A DNA stretch of 64,000 nt from Poecilobothrus nobilitatus (GCA_947095535.1 OX352773.1:210262093-210326092); one strand, 5' to 3'. Numbered from the stretch's first letter, positions 38,301 through 51,700 are shown. Made by a program: numbers and translations. Notes: generated by a model from the sequence alone, not told the origin.

Positions 38301-38618
38301 TGTATTTAATTTAAAATTATTTATTTATTAAATTTTAATATTATATTTTTTAGATAAGAATTAATTTGGGATTAAATGAATTTTAAATTATGGGAATAGT
38401 TTTTTTTTTCTTTTTGCTTTTTGTTGAGTTTGTTTGCTTTTTGTTGAAGCTTTAATTTTTTGTTGTTCTAAAAATAGTATACAATTTTAAATTTTCTTAC
38501 TATGATTAATGATTAGTTTTGGTAGTAGTAGTTGGTTGAAGTAGTTCTTAATCATATAAATTTAAGATTTTAAAAGTGTGTCAAGTTGAAATTTAAAATT
38601 GTTAAAATAATATTATAA
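35310..38618. other. No confirmed gene; degraded repeats
   Basis: AT-rich. The part from 36600 to 36920 is a decayed DINE-like copy ('ggagctgcgtctctgtagtg' matches the 'ggagctgtagctccgtaac' box of the better copies). A short frame with raised GC at 37658-37822 (54 codons) is coding-like but unsupported by splice sites. A (TC)n run lies at 38138-38150. Confidence 0.45.
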
Positions 38619-38689
38619 GCATCGGTGGTTCAGTGGTAGAATGCTCGCCTGCCACGCGGGCGGCCCGGGTTCGATTCCCGGCCGATGCA
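38619..38689 (+). tRNA. tRNA-Gly-GCC: tRNA-Gly, anticodon GCC
   Basis: A complete 71-base cloverleaf with no intron. The acceptor stem GCATCGG pairs with CCGATGC and is followed by discriminator A (38689). The D arm (GGTTCAGTGG) also serves as the internal A box. The anticodon loop CTGCCAC places GCC at 38651-38653. The T arm GGGTTCGATTCCC is also the B box for RNA polymerase III. The gene matches the metazoan tRNA-Gly(GCC) consensus almost base for base and decodes GGC and GGU. At about 65% GC it is an island in the AT-rich region, and no other tRNA gene was seen nearby. Confidence 0.98.
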
Positions 38690-38691
38690 GA

Positions 38692-38700
38692 TTTTTTTTT
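38692..38700 (+). terminator. RNA polymerase III terminator of tRNA-Gly
   Basis: A run of nine T begins three bases after the discriminator base. It is well placed as a polymerase III stop, though T runs are common in this DNA. Confidence 0.8.
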
Positions 38701-39099
38701 ATTTCGTTAATTTTTTTTTTATTATATTATTTAAAATTGAAAATATTTTGAATTTTAGTTGTTTTTGATTGATAGAAAATTAGACAACGTTAATAAGATT
38801 AGTATAGTGTTGTGATAGTAAATATGGTACATTGGTATATAGGTACACTGTGTAAAATTTTAACTTCTTAATTTTTACATTTAAATACTGTTACTTTAAA
38901 TAAAAAAATACTGTTAGATGAAAATAGTGTTTGGTGTTATTATATTTATAAGAATTAAAAATAATTATTAATTGACTGTTTCAAATTAAAAGAATGCAGA
39001 TATATGATGTATTTTTTTACACTTAAAATTGCTCGAAATTACTAGAATATATAGCAAAAAAAAAAAAAAAATAGCAAATTATGCAGTAAAAAACTAATA
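38701..39099. other. No gene seen
   Basis: AT-rich spacer after the tRNA gene. Confidence 0.5.
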
Positions 39100-39478
39100 G
39101 GACCCAATAAAGAAACTGAGAATTCTAAGAAATTCTTATCGGGACATTGTCAACTAAAGATGCACTTAATGAAAACTGAAATAGAGAATTGTGTTATATG
39201 TCGATCTTGAGAAGAAGAATCTGCTTACTCAAAAAGTACACAGCTTTGCTACCAGCTATAGATATTGGCACCTTGAAGCATATTATTTTATTGAAGATGA
39301 ATTACCAGTAACAAAGCCTCCACAGATCTTCAGTTTTCCCGAGTCAGTAGGGCTGATAGAAGAATTATAATTGTAGGGAAAATCTATATCACGTATTAAT
39401 AGAAGTAGCACAATAAATATACATGAAAAGGTTGCAGTGTTACTAATGCCTCTTTAATAATAAAATTCGAATCTAATC
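39100..39478 (+). pseudogene. LINE relic, 3' end
   Basis: A broken frame reads 'LSGHCQLKMHLMKTEIENCV' and then a Cys-containing knuckle. It is followed by sequence that aligns with the relic at 45.96-46.07 kb ('gaagatgaattaccag', 'agggctgatagaagaattat' against 'gaagatgaactaccag', 'agggctgacagaagtattat'). The tail ends in 'aatctaatctaatct', a simple 3' repeat common in I/Jockey-type LINEs. It is the stretch after the RNase H domain of an ORF2. Stops and shifts make it non-functional. Confidence 0.65.
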
Positions 39479-42400
39479 TAATCTATTAAAGTATTTTAAT
39501 ATAAACCACAAATTTTTTTTTTATAAAATAAACGATTTATAAACGCAATAATTCAAAATTCTGGACACTTTTGGTTATATTTATACGTGTTGTGTGAAAA
39601 ATTGGACGTTTAATCATGGCGCTAGGATCAGGAATCCAGATCAAAGGCCTTTATGTAAAATTTACATGAATGAGAATAATAACTTAGAAAATACAATTCA
39701 TGAAATTTTTCATATCTGATGAATAGTAAGAAATACAACAACTAAATTTGTAACATTCTGGTTAATACAATCAAATTAATCAAAAATATAAGAATTATCA
39801 AATACTTATACTGAATATGATTAATTTTATTCTGCTAAAGAACTTAGTCAAAAGGAACTTAATGATAATATATGAAAGTTAACATTATAACAGGTCTATT
39901 TCGTAATTGTTCTTTATATCCGTCTCTTATAATTTAATTCTTTTTTAAAATTCTCTGTACAAATTTTATATTATGTATTCTGTTTTGTTCAAGCATTTTA
40001 TTTCAAAATATTTTTCTTAAGACAAGTTGGGATTGAAATAAAATCCTTCAACATTCCTAATATATACTTTGCTAATTAATTACCAATTTAAATATTCTTT
40101 GTGTCTGCAAATTCATTTTATGTCAGTCAGGAATTTTTTTATATTTAGAAAATTTATGATGGCAGTAACAAAAAATTAAAGAAAAAAAAAAATGGTTAAT
40201 ATAAAAAAAAAAAAAAAAACAAAGGTGAATTGAGAAAAAAAAAGAAATTATTTGGCGCAGTCCAACAAATATGATACATCATAAAAATATGCAAAATATA
40301 TTTTTTTATTAAATATATGTTTATTCGCGTGCTAAAATTTAAAATAAATCGTTTGCATGTAAATTTTTTTTTAACTCTTCTTATTGTATTGTTATTGTTA
40401 TTATTGTTGTTATTTTATTTATTTTTGTTTTTTTTATAAAATTATAATTAATTAGTTAATATGCAAATAAGATTTTTGATATGACGATAATAATAATTTG
40501 AAAGTAGTTTTGGGCTTAAAATTAGTGACAACCAAAAAAGAAAAAAATTATATTGTAAAGGACCAATGTTAGAAGGACACAACTTTAAAGAAATGGAAAG
40601 CTATAACTATCTGACAATATTCATGTATTATCAAAATAACAAGGAAGATTTCATTCTATAGGCTGCAAACGTTTTTAGATGTTATTTTTACATATTTGAA
40701 GATTTTTGAACTCTAACTTATGTCAAAGAACAGAACGAGCAGAACAAAAGAGACAGAAAGTGCAGAACAAAATATACGATTAATATAAATATTAGGATGC
40801 AAATGTAATTAATATAATAAATTATAAAATTTTGGTTAAAATTGAAATAAAATATAAAAATAAATTATTAAACACTAAATTTGTGTTAAAAAAAAATTTA
40901 AATTGCTTGTTACCTTTTTTAACAAATAATTAAATCACGTTTCAACAATTTACAATAGAATCAAATAACAAAAAAAAAAACATAAAAATTCTAAGCTCAA
41001 AGAAAATTGTGTGCTATAAATGGGTTGATCCTAATTGATTTCCGCCAATTTGCATTTTTTGTTCTCTTATTTCACTTCTAATTTTCTATTCAACTAAATC
41101 CAATTCTTTAGGGGACATATATTAAATCACTTCTCTATAGATATGAAAAATTTAAATGTGCAACAAATGGCAGAATATAACAAATAATTTTATTTTTTTT
41201 TAAATAAAATTTTGAAAATGAGCATATCATTTTTTGTTGTTTGTGTTTTTTTTTTTTTTTTATATTGTCGATCGTCAAATAACCGTGAACCCAATAGAAA
41301 ACCACAAAATTTAAGTTTTGAAATGGGGATGAAATTATTAAAAGAATTCAAAAAAAAAAAAAAAGAGGGTCCTGTTAGTCCTTTTATTTCTATTTATTTC
41401 TTTGAATAAATAAAATATTTTTTTTTTTAACCAACTGAAAAAACCTAAAAAAAAAATAAAAATTGTCAAAAAATCTAGTAGCTAAAGACCGCATGGGTGG
41501 CATGAAAAGTGCAAATCATCGGGGGGTTGTTTTTTTTTGTTTTCATTATTGAAAAACCAAACTTTTTTCTTTTTTGCCTTTATATAGAGAATTCATTCGC
41601 GAATACACTCCAGGATAACGGTATTATCGAATTTAATATACAAAAATAAAATTAAATACTTTTCAATCAAAATTACATACCTACATAAAATTTAATTATT
41701 ATATATTTTTGGAGGGAACTAATAGAGTTACCAGTTTAAATTAATTATATATAGCACTTTGTTTTTAGATTTTGGGCGCGAAATTAGTTTTAGTTTTCTA
41801 GTTTAATTTTTTTTTTTTTTACTGGATTAAATTTTGGATTATTAAAAGGAATTTGTGAAAAAGTACTTATCACTTCATCAAAAGTAGATATGTAAACATT
41901 TTTTTGCATACATGTCGGAAAGGATTTTATTATTATTTGAAATGTTTGTTAAATTATATTCTTTGTGGGAGATAGAATGGTACTTAACGTATAAAAATTG
42001 AACTAAATATAACAAAATAAATTATAAGAAATAAATAGATTTTTTAAACAAACATTTTTAAAATCAAAAAATTCATCATTTACGATAATAATTTCATGAC
42101 TTTTTAAACAATAACATCTGAACTAATAACAGAGTATTATCTTTTGAACTTTTTTTTGAGTTCAGAATAAATTCTAAATAAAAGATTATGTATTCCAACA
42201 AATAAAAATAAAATTGAGGTTTAATTTTTTATATTACATCTCATTAAACTTGTGTTAGGTATTTGTAAATTTGTGGTAAATTTTTTATTTTAATTTTTTT
42301 TTTCCACCAGAAAATTACACATACAAGTATATACACATGTCCTGTTTTTTAATTTTATTATTTTTTTTTTATTAATATCCTTTTTTTATCCTTTTATTAA

Positions 42401-42654
42401 TTGTAATTCATGAACTAGATTTAAAAAATAAAAATATAATTCATAATTCTTAAGTGTCGTTGTCATCCCGCAGAGTATTTAAAACAAAGGTGGAAGTTTT
42501 GCAAGATTTTTTATATATATATATATTTTTTTTTTCATTTAGTTTTTGTTTCGTTTTAATTTTGTTTGAAATGATTTTATTCTTAATTTTTTTTTTGTAC
42601 GAATTAAAAAAAAAAAATAGTCGTCAATTGATTCTTTCTGTTGTATTTTTGAAG

Positions 42655-42735
42655 GATTTCCTACAATTTGAAAATATATCCCTGTTGGAGACCCGTGCGG
42701 TGGCCCACCTATTGAGGTGCCTCAGCACGCGCTAA
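42655..42735 (+). CDS. Possible isolated terminal exon in a GC-rich island
   Basis: A pyrimidine-rich acceptor (attctttctgttgtatttttgaag, AG at 42653-42654) leads into 26 codons reading DFLQFENISLLETRAVAHLL and on to a TAA at 42733-42735. The last 50 bases (cccgtgcggtggcccacc and following) are over 60% GC, in sharp contrast to the roughly 20% flanks. A second frame over the same island is also protein-like (GDPCGGPPIEVPQHAL), so the frame is not certain. The island also folds locally (ggtggcccacc, gaggtgcctc), so a structured RNA or a fragment of foreign or mobile DNA is possible. I do not recognise it. Confidence 0.25.
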   Translation, partial: DFLQFENISLLETRAVAHLLRCLSTR

Positions 42736-42954
42736 TATTTAACAATATAGCACCATCGTTTTAAAAAATGCTAAAAAAATAAAAATAAAAATAAAAAAAT
42801 GACTTGAGCTCTTATAAAACAACAACAATAAAACAAGGGAATTCTTTTAGTGAAAAAATTAAAAGCGTAAAAATATTCAGGACTCTTAAAGTATAACTTG
42901 GAAATTGTTCTAGAAAAATATTATATAAAATAATATTAATAATAGTGGTGTGTG

Positions 42955-42955
<1 letters not shown>

Positions 42956-42999
<44 letters not shown>
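42956..42999. repeat. (TA)22 microsatellite
   Basis: An uninterrupted dinucleotide repeat of 44 bases. Confidence 0.95.
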
Positions 43000-43001
<2 letters not shown>

Positions 43002-45159
43002 CAACTGTAATTTACAATTTAACGGATATTTATAGGAAAAAAAAATTAAAAGGACTTTCATAAAAAATACAAAAAAAAAAAAAACAAGAAAAAAATAACA
43101 AACAAAGAAATTTCTTGTAAGTGATGTCATATTGCCTTGTTTTTATCCAATTTGAACGCTCTTACCTTCTTTGTTCTGTAGATCTCATTATTGCTTCATC
43201 TTTTTTTTTTTTTTTTGTTTGTCGTTATTTCCAATATTTATAATTTTTAGCACATGCTATTTATAAAATGTAAAATATTTTTTTATTTTTTAAATCCTTT
43301 AGGTATTTGTTTATAAGATACCCGTTTTTTTTATATATATACATATATTGTATTTCTATATAATTTGTATGCATTTTATTGTGTAATTGAAAGCGGTAAA
43401 TCATTTTATCATTTATAAAAAAAAAAAAAAAAAAAATTCCTTTGATGAAATAAAAAGTCATATTATAATTTAAATTATCCTTAAAAGATTTTTAATTGAT
43501 GTTAATTAGTATAAAGTTGTACCAAATGACAGCTTATATAATATTTATTTAAAAACCAAATAATCATGTTAACTTAACACAAAATTTTGACATTTTAATC
43601 TAGTTACTTTAACAAAGAATCTAATAGAGATTTCAAAGATTCTGTTATGTTGTTTGAGACTTTCTTTTTGTTGTTTGAGACAAGTCCAATTCTCTTGGTA
43701 CTAATCCAATTATATGTGCATATTATAATATGTATATAAGTATATGGGGTTTTTGGATTTCTTTATTATGTACTATTAATTCTTTTCTTGATCTGCTTTT
43801 CAAAAGTTATGTTGACCAGTGAAGTACTATCTACGAATATTCTCTAAAATCATTTTAGTATTTTAAACAATACTAAATTAGAACTGTGTTGGCAATAGCT
43901 TCATCATGTACTAAATTATGATTTATAAAGTTCTCATCTTCATATATGTACCAGTTTTTCTTACACATGCCGAATTACACATTTTCTTACTGATGCCGGA
44001 TCCCAATAATAATAAAAATGTGTAAATATTTCTTATTGCGGGAAAATTAACAGACAAACAAATATTTCAGAATAGTTCTATACTTAAAAATCAAGCATCA
44101 ATCCTTTTTTCTTGAAAATATGCGTATAAAAACAGAATTGATCATAACTATAATAATATTAATAAAATTTATAATAAATCTTATTAATTTATTGTTAAGA
44201 TTAAAAGTGGCAAGGATAATAAAAAAGGATAATAAAAGGATATAAAAAAAAAATTATTTTTGAAAAGACTTCATTATTATTATAGATGGTAATGGTTTTT
44301 GTTTTATACATATATAATATACACAATAACACACAGTTTAAATATTAAATAATAATAATTATCATAAATATTCCGATTATAAAGTAGTTCAGTTCTTCAA
44401 TGATTCTAGAAACTCTTAGGATCTCAGCATTCTTTAATTTAAAAACAAATAATAAAAAAAAAAAACAAAAAAAGAATGTCCTTGTTTAAAAAAAAAATGT
44501 AATTAAGTCCTATTTAAATTGGTTAAGATTGTGGAAAAAATTGAAATCATGCGACTCGTGCTGAGATAGTTTTATTATTGGTATTTGTTTTTACTAAAAT
44601 AACCCACCTGGCTTTTTAGACTTTAGTCAGTTCAGGTTTAGGATCAGAATAGTTTTATAACATGTAAATTAAGTGAAATTATAATATATAAAAAAGGATT
44701 AAAGTTTTGTTGTTTGTGTCGTATTGATATGATTCCAGCTAATCTAAAAACTATTTTAGTTTATTATAATTAATTCGTTAACGAAATTATTTTGGTTCAG
44801 TCTTTGTTTTTTATTACATCGTCATTATGGTAGAATCCCATGGTGTTAATGATAATTAAAATTTATTTATCATTTTGTCAAGAAGAACAAAATGATAAAA
44901 TGGATAAATAAATTTGTTTCTAAATTATGTCAAATGGAAACCTTTAAATCAATCTTATATTTTTAAAAATTTCACCTGACCAGAAAAAATTAATGGAACG
45001 AATATGAAAATTTCGTACTGAAAAAAAAACAAACATTCTTAGAATATTAAATTTTAAATATTTCATAAATATAAATATTTATTAATATGTTGATATTGCT
45101 ATAAAGGTAATAGTACGATCACACAGCCACACCACTACATATAAAAATGGAAAATACTG

Positions 45160-46085
45160 CATCATCAGCCATTTTACGGATGAGTTCGGAGGAATTTGGC
45201 AGAGAAAAATGTATAGACTACAGGGACTGTACAATATTTGTCAAATGTATAGATATTATTGAACATTCTCAAGATAAAATGACTGAGAAAACAGTTTTAT
45301 AAAACATTTACTATAAAACTAAGTACCAAGAAAGAGATAAGTAATAGCTCGGCCGCCTATACTTTTGCACAACATGTAGGTACTTAAATAGTTTACTGAA
45401 CTGAACGGTTCAAAACATCAGAAGGAATTGGTCTGGAGATGACCCAGAAGCCAAATACTCGAAATTGTTGGGAAAATTATCTAGCATATTCTAAGCTGAA
45501 GTGTGTACAATGGAAAAATGTGTACAATGGAACCTCGAAAGGCACAAAACTTGAAGTATTTAAGCATCCCAATTAGTTTGGGGGTGGTTAGTGAAACTAA
45601 ACCGTTTGAGAACAAGTAATAAAATAACCATATTGGGTACTTGCACACACCTATATCTGCCACACACCAGATATAGAAGGAAATGAAGAAGCAGATCGAT
45701 TTGCAAAAGAAGGAGATGGAACTCTCTTTACAGCTTCGGGGAAATAATAACCGGAAAAGTTATGAAAAAATCATAGGATTCAGTAAAAATAAACTGTGAA
45801 ATTTAACACGATTCCTGTTGGTACACTGCCGGCTAAATAAACATTTAAAAAAAATTGGAATAGAAAATGACGGTACATGTCAATTCCGTCAAGAAGAAGA
45901 AGAGTTTTCGCGATATATACCCAAAAACTGCAAAGCTATACTCTTATTTTTACTTTACATTATTGCTTTGCCGAAGATGAACTACCAGCATTAAACTCTA
46001 TACAGATCTTTACTTTCTTAGAGACACTAGGGCTGACAGAAGTATTATAAGTGGAGAGTTAAAAGCAACAACATATAGTAACATA
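45160..46085 (+). pseudogene. LINE relic with RNase H and C-terminal parts
   Basis: From about 45650 the frame reads 'TPDIEGNEEADRFAKEGDGT', the closing motif of the RNase H domain carried by I/LOA/R1-type LINEs. After stops and shifts it resumes as 'TRFLLVHCRLNKHLKKIGIE', then a damaged Cys knuckle (CQFRQEEEE, where one Cys is expected after Phe). The final part matches the relic at 39.1-39.5 kb, so both come from one family. The first 450 bases are above background GC but too decayed to read. Overall it is non-functional. Confidence 0.7.
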
Positions 46086-47425
46086 TTGGTAAGTTAAAGT
46101 ATTAAAGATTGTAAAACAATTATTAGTTTTTAATTTTATTTTTGGCTATCTAATGGTTTTAATAATTTAAAATTAGTATTTTAAAACGAACTCTCCTATA
46201 CTGCTCAGCCTAAAAGAATTACTTATATTATATTTAATCTTAATTATAAATATACTTTATATATCATTGCTCACAATGTACTATAGGTAGCTTTCTTTCA
46301 CAATATGTCTTCTCATTTTTAATAATGCTTGGAGAATACGCAAATTTACTATATTTTTAAACACATCGTTCAATGATGCACCGATCTTTGAATATACTGT
46401 GCAATTTTGATATTAAATCGAAAGTTATTCAAATATAAGATTAAGAAACAAACAATAAAAAAAAAACAATTTTTAATTTGTATATATAAATAGTTTTAAA
46501 TTATATTACGACCTTTTTATGTAATAGTACAATTTTTAATTAGAATTTATGTTTTTAAAAGGAATATTTTATAAAGATTTTTATTTTTATACGAGTACGT
46601 ATTGGAATAATAAATGAGTAACCTTTAAGTTCAAACGAAACATTAAAAGGAAATGCTAGGAATGTCCTTGAAATAAAATAATAATATTAAAGAAGATGCA
46701 ACTCATAAATTTTTAATTAATATTTACAAAATATTAAATATCATATTAAGCCTTCAACTATCTCGGTTTACAAATATGTATCTATACATTTTCTAAAACT
46801 CATTCTATATACAATATTCAATTTATATCATAATTTTTGCCTTGATAGATAGATTTGTCATGAAAATATTATATATATATTTGTTTGTTTTTTTTTTTTT
46901 TTAAATTTTTCTATAAAAATCTTAAGATAAGGTATTCAATTTTTATTTTTTGCATGTCATTAATGTTGTCAGATTCCTGTTGTGGTACAACATAACTGCT
47001 AACATAATTTAATTTGTTTTAAACAAATCTGATCAGTATCGACTCGAAAAATTCATTTAGTTTTTCCATTTTTTTTTGTTTTTTTTAAATAATGGAGGAG
47101 TTAAAATTTGTCGACTTGTTTTTTAAGTTGAGAATATTAAATCAAAAAAAAAAAAAGAAAAAAATAAGGAGGGTTTTACATATTACATGAAATTTATCTA
47201 CATATTCGTATAGATATACAAAAAAAAAATGCCTTGTCATTTCTGTCATCCTCCTTTTGATTGAAATAAATTCTACAGATTATTGAATTCAATTTTAGGA
47301 AATTATAAAAGTCTTATACTTTAGTCTTAATACACTTTTATTAAAACAAATTTATTTTTTGGAGTCATCTTCCAATTTAGATACAAATTTTTTATTGATT
47401 AACTTTAGAATTTTTGCTATTTAAT

Positions 47426-47456
<31 letters not shown>

Positions 47457-48011
47457 CTAGATATATAATTAAATTGTTATTTTGGGTGTATTTAATTAAC
47501 TAAAGTATAGAAAGAAAAAGTCCTAAAATTAGTCCTAAAAACAGCATGATATTAAAATTTTGTTTGTTTTTAATAATGTGAGAATTAATTTAAAGGGTAG
47601 GGTGATATGTTGATACTATTTGTAGGATAGACACAACTAAATTGATTACACAAAATTGATCTGTATATATTGAAAAATTCTAAGAAAAATGTTTTATAAC
47701 CATTTTGAAAAAAAATTTAATAATGACTAGAAAAATAAATAAATTTTTAATATATTATTTAAGAAAATAAGATGTAAATGGTGTTTGAATTGACAGATGA
47801 TTATACATATATCAATTTAATTCTTTAATTAGGGCGTAATTATATTTTCAAAATAGTTAAAACATAATTTTTACTACTTTAAAAAAAAAATGAAGTATTT
47901 AGAAAATTTAGTGAATGTAAATTAATGTCAACCTTATGTCAACCTAATTAATCACAGAATCTAAATCGATGTTTTTCGTAAGTAGAGAGGGGTAGAGAGA
48001 AATATCCAGGA
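46086..48011. other. No gene seen
   Basis: AT-rich. A run of 27 A lies at 47430-47456 and may be the tail of a lost retroposon, but no body upstream is recognisable. Confidence 0.5.
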
Positions 48012-48761
48012 GCAGGAAATGAGTTTCCTACAAAATCCCAATTCTCAAAATCCAAAAGCCACAAAATCTAAATACTTTTTAGTTTCAGAAATTCATAAAA
48101 TCCAAAAACCATATTATCCAAACATCACATAAGCTAATTACCACATAATCCAAACACCACATAATCCAAACACCACATAACCCAAACATGACAAAATCTA
48201 AACTCACATAGATCCAAATGTGAGACTAGCTTTTAGGGGCGAAAGTCCCCACTAATCAGGGTTATACGCTTTTCCCAGAATATTTATATGTATATGTATG
48301 TGAGATTCTGAGTTAAGAGGGATTTTAGAGCTGAATTCAAAATCAGAGTTATATGCTTTTTCCAAAATATTTTTATATGTGAAATTCTCAATTATGAGAG
48401 ATAGTTGGTTTCAAAATCAGGGTTTAATAATGATTTTGGCAAGATTTGGGGGCGGCAATCTCCACTATTTTAAATATCTTGTTGTTGTAATATATAATAT
48501 TTAAAATAAATATTATTTAATTTTATTTATTTAATTAATTCAATATGCAATGTGGAATAATGTAGAAAAAAACGCATCTATAACAAACTGCCGGAAATTG
48601 TGATTTGGATTTTGAGGCACATATTTGGATTTTGTGGTATTTGGATTTTGTGGTATTTGGATGTTGTGGAGTTTGGTTTTTGTGGTATTTGGATTTTGTT
48701 TTTTGGATTTTAAGTTTTTGGATTTTGTGATTTGGGATTTTGTATGGGAACCGCAGGAAAT
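48012..48761 (+). mobile_element. Fold-back element B with 9-base target duplication
   Basis: The element (48021-48752) is bracketed by GCAGGAAAT (48012-48020 and 48753-48761). The ends mirror each other: left 'cctacaaaatcccaattct' against right reverse complement 'catacaaaatcccaaatca'. Both arms are tandem arrays of the same 16-base unit in opposite orientation: 'aatccaaacaccacat' on the left (48120-48190) and 'tatttggattttgtgg' on the right (48620-48700). The core carries the family minisatellite ('gagattctgagttaagaggg', 'gaattcaaaatcag', 'ttatacgcttt') with a unit spacing near 79 bases. A GC-rich box 'ggggcgaaagtccccac' (48237-48253) marks the inner edge of the left arm and 'gggggcggcaatctccac' (48448-48465) lies to its right. 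No protein gene. Confidence 0.85.
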
Positions 48762-51700
48762 TTATAATAAACATATAAGTGTAGCTATCCTAACTTCGTC
48801 TATAACATGAATATTTGAAAAATGATTTTTATATAACTCCTTTACGAATTTTACTTAACCTCTCTTGGAATTAAGATAGCAACATGCTATATTAACTTTT
48901 ATTCTATATTGATTTTGTGTTTATAACTATAATAGGTTTAAAGAGCTATTAATCTTTAACCTAAAACAAATGTACTATTATTCTACTATTTATTTTAATT
49001 AGAATAATATGTAAGCAACCAGAACATATTATTAAACAAATTACAATCTTAAAAAAACTTTTTATTCTGTATTAAAATTAAATTAGTTTTTATATATATT
49101 TAAAGTGGCTGTCAATTGTTGTTGATATTGATTGATGTGAAACAAATGCTATACGCTCTTGATAATGGAATTATTGATATTGTTGAATTGTTGATGATAA
49201 TGGAAAACCATCAACTGTATCAATACCATTAGTATTCAATTTGTTCAGCTAATTTTTGTTTTTGATTTGTAACTACATTGATTTTCTATTTTTTCAGAGC
49301 CTGTTTTATAGGAAAAAGCAACTTTTCAGATATAAAACTTTAATAAGTAAACTTTTGTATGCAATCTATTCCAAATTGATATGACTACGATAAAAATTAG
49401 TCATTTGTTTATATCTACTGATTATCGTATATTTGAACCGATTTCAAGGATATTTCGTGAAGTAATATTAACGCGTTGTTATTTTGTGCCGATGAGAGTA
49501 AATTTACAAATTACAAAGTAGTTGTAAGTTGTAACTTGGTTATTTTATGAAAATTTAACTGTATATGTATGTGTAATTTAATTATATGTGTAATTATTTA
49601 TTACTGTTATTAGTATTACGCTCAATGTCTATCTCAGTGTGAATGAATACTGGACATATCTTTCATCTCTTATGCAGATTTATAATTACGTGTTTTTTAA
49701 AATATTTTGTTCATTCTTCATTATTGACTCTAATACTTTTTTCAGTATTTTGTTTATTATATCGCAGTTTTTGTTTCTAACACTTTGACTTTATTTTGTA
49801 TTTGATGAATATGACTTAAAGTTACGGTAGTTTCAATTGATAAATTGTTTACATTTACATTGACTTGTTCAAGATATTTTAAAAATTTAATTTAATTATT
49901 CTTTTTATTCATTATATAATTATATTATTTATATACATAAACATTAAATGGTTTTCTCTTTGTTTGTTTTTTTAATGCTTGTCCCCACTAATCAATTTTT
50001 CGCCCCTTATAGTAATCATTTGGTTGCATGCGTTTTTTTTCATTTATAAATGACATGTTTTAAACACGGGAGTTGGTGATTACATTTCATACTTGTTAAT
50101 TAGTTATATGCTGAAAGTAATAATAGGAGAATGATGACTGCCTGCGAGTGCTCAGGGAGCGGAATGGGTAGTGGGACTTATTATTATTATTATTATTATT
50201 AATAATATTGAAAGACCATTGAAGTTCATGCTCTAAATTTATGCATCCACTAATGCATGTACATGCATTTAAATGTGCATCCAAAAAAAATAAAAATTTA
50301 CTTTAAATCTAAAATATTTTATAGATTTTTAAAAAACTCAAAAGATTTATTTGACTTTGCAAGTGCATTTACAATTAATTCAGTTTATAATTTCCTTAGT
50401 TTTGTTTACATCATTTTTATGAGTCTGTGTAATTTAAACTAATTATTTTTTGGTAATCGTTTTTTTTCATCTCTTTTATTTCAGTTAATTTTTAATACCT
50501 CTAGATGCAAGTTAACTTTTTTTTATGTTGTAAGAAATATGGAAAATATATAATATAAAATACAAATGGAAAATATGGAAAAACATTTATTTCTTAGTTA
50601 TGCAAAATTATGAATTGAAAGCTCCAATACCCAAAAATATGCATTGATATCAACTTCAGATCTTTGATAATAATATAGGACTAGAAAATCATATCTGAAA
50701 TTTCTGATGATATTTTGGCTTAAAAATTTGGAAGAAATACTCGATCTAATAATCCTAGCCTTGCATGGAAAAAGGAAAGTGTATCATGGGAAAAATATAA
50801 ATACTTAACCAAATCTATGAAATTACCTTAAAAAGAATTTGGTATTAAGAATATAATTTTTTTTTTAAATTAAAAGATTTTTAATTTTTTATTTTTAAAT
50901 TTTTTTAAAAAGTTTTAAAATATGAAAAAACAATTTTGTAATACTTTAAATTAATGTTTAAATAAAAAAGTTTAATGCCTAAAATTCTATTAATCCGAAA
51001 GATATAAATTCTTTTATTTATATTTTATAAAAAATAGCCTAAAATAATTCTTCTTTTTAGAACAAATTATGCAAAAGTAAACTCAAAAAAAAAAGGCACT
51101 ATAGTAAAAAAATGCTAGAATGGTTTAAATGCAAGAAGCAGCAAACAAAAAAACAAATGTTAGAAGTAAGTATTTCTTCTTTACATCTTTATTTAGTTTC
51201 TGTTTTTTTTTTGTTTTTTGTTTTTAAATTTGAACTTTCATGTTTAAAGGTCATTCATCAGAATCACCAGGGTGTCCAGCAGTATAGAAAAAGGTCTCTT
51301 CTAAATGCAAAAAAAACAAATAAAAACAAAGGCAACCAGTTAAATTTTTTTTTTTTTGTTTTATTAAAAAACAAATATACGTAACTAAAACAAAAAAATA
51401 TATATATATGTATATATTTTAAAAATTGAAATAAATAAACATTGAATATATAAATGAATATTGAATAATATGACCCATGACTAAATACATAGCTCTAAAA
51501 TATAATCGTAAGAAATGCAAGTAAAAGTAAAAAAAAAAGGAAATAAAAAATGAATACAAATCTTCTTTGAAAAATATGCCAAATATTAAAAAGAAAAAAA
51601 AAAAAACAAAAAATAAATAAATTGAATCAATTTATTTTTTCATATGTTAAATTCCAACTATCCATCCATCTAAACTATCTCTATGCAGACAAATGTATGT

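Larger units (their letters stand above)
39479..45159. other. Long AT-rich stretch, no confirmed gene
   Basis: No transposon or gene is recognised apart from the GC-rich island at 42655-42735 and a TA microsatellite at 42956-42999. Frames such as 41212-41409, 42936-43130 and 43261-43461 consist of homopolymer and TA-repeat codons. A good-looking splice acceptor (cttaccttctttgttctgtag, ending near 43182) is followed by low-complexity sequence and is not called. Confidence 0.45.

Noticed and set aside
43150..43200. Strong-looking splice acceptor ending near 43182, and a donor on the other strand (gtaagagcg)
   Set aside because: Adjoining sequence is low complexity in both directions, so no exon can be supported.
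48535..48810. Open frames on both strands rich in 'FVVFGF' or 'PNTTKSKYHK'
   Set aside because: Translations of the 16-base arm repeats of element B.
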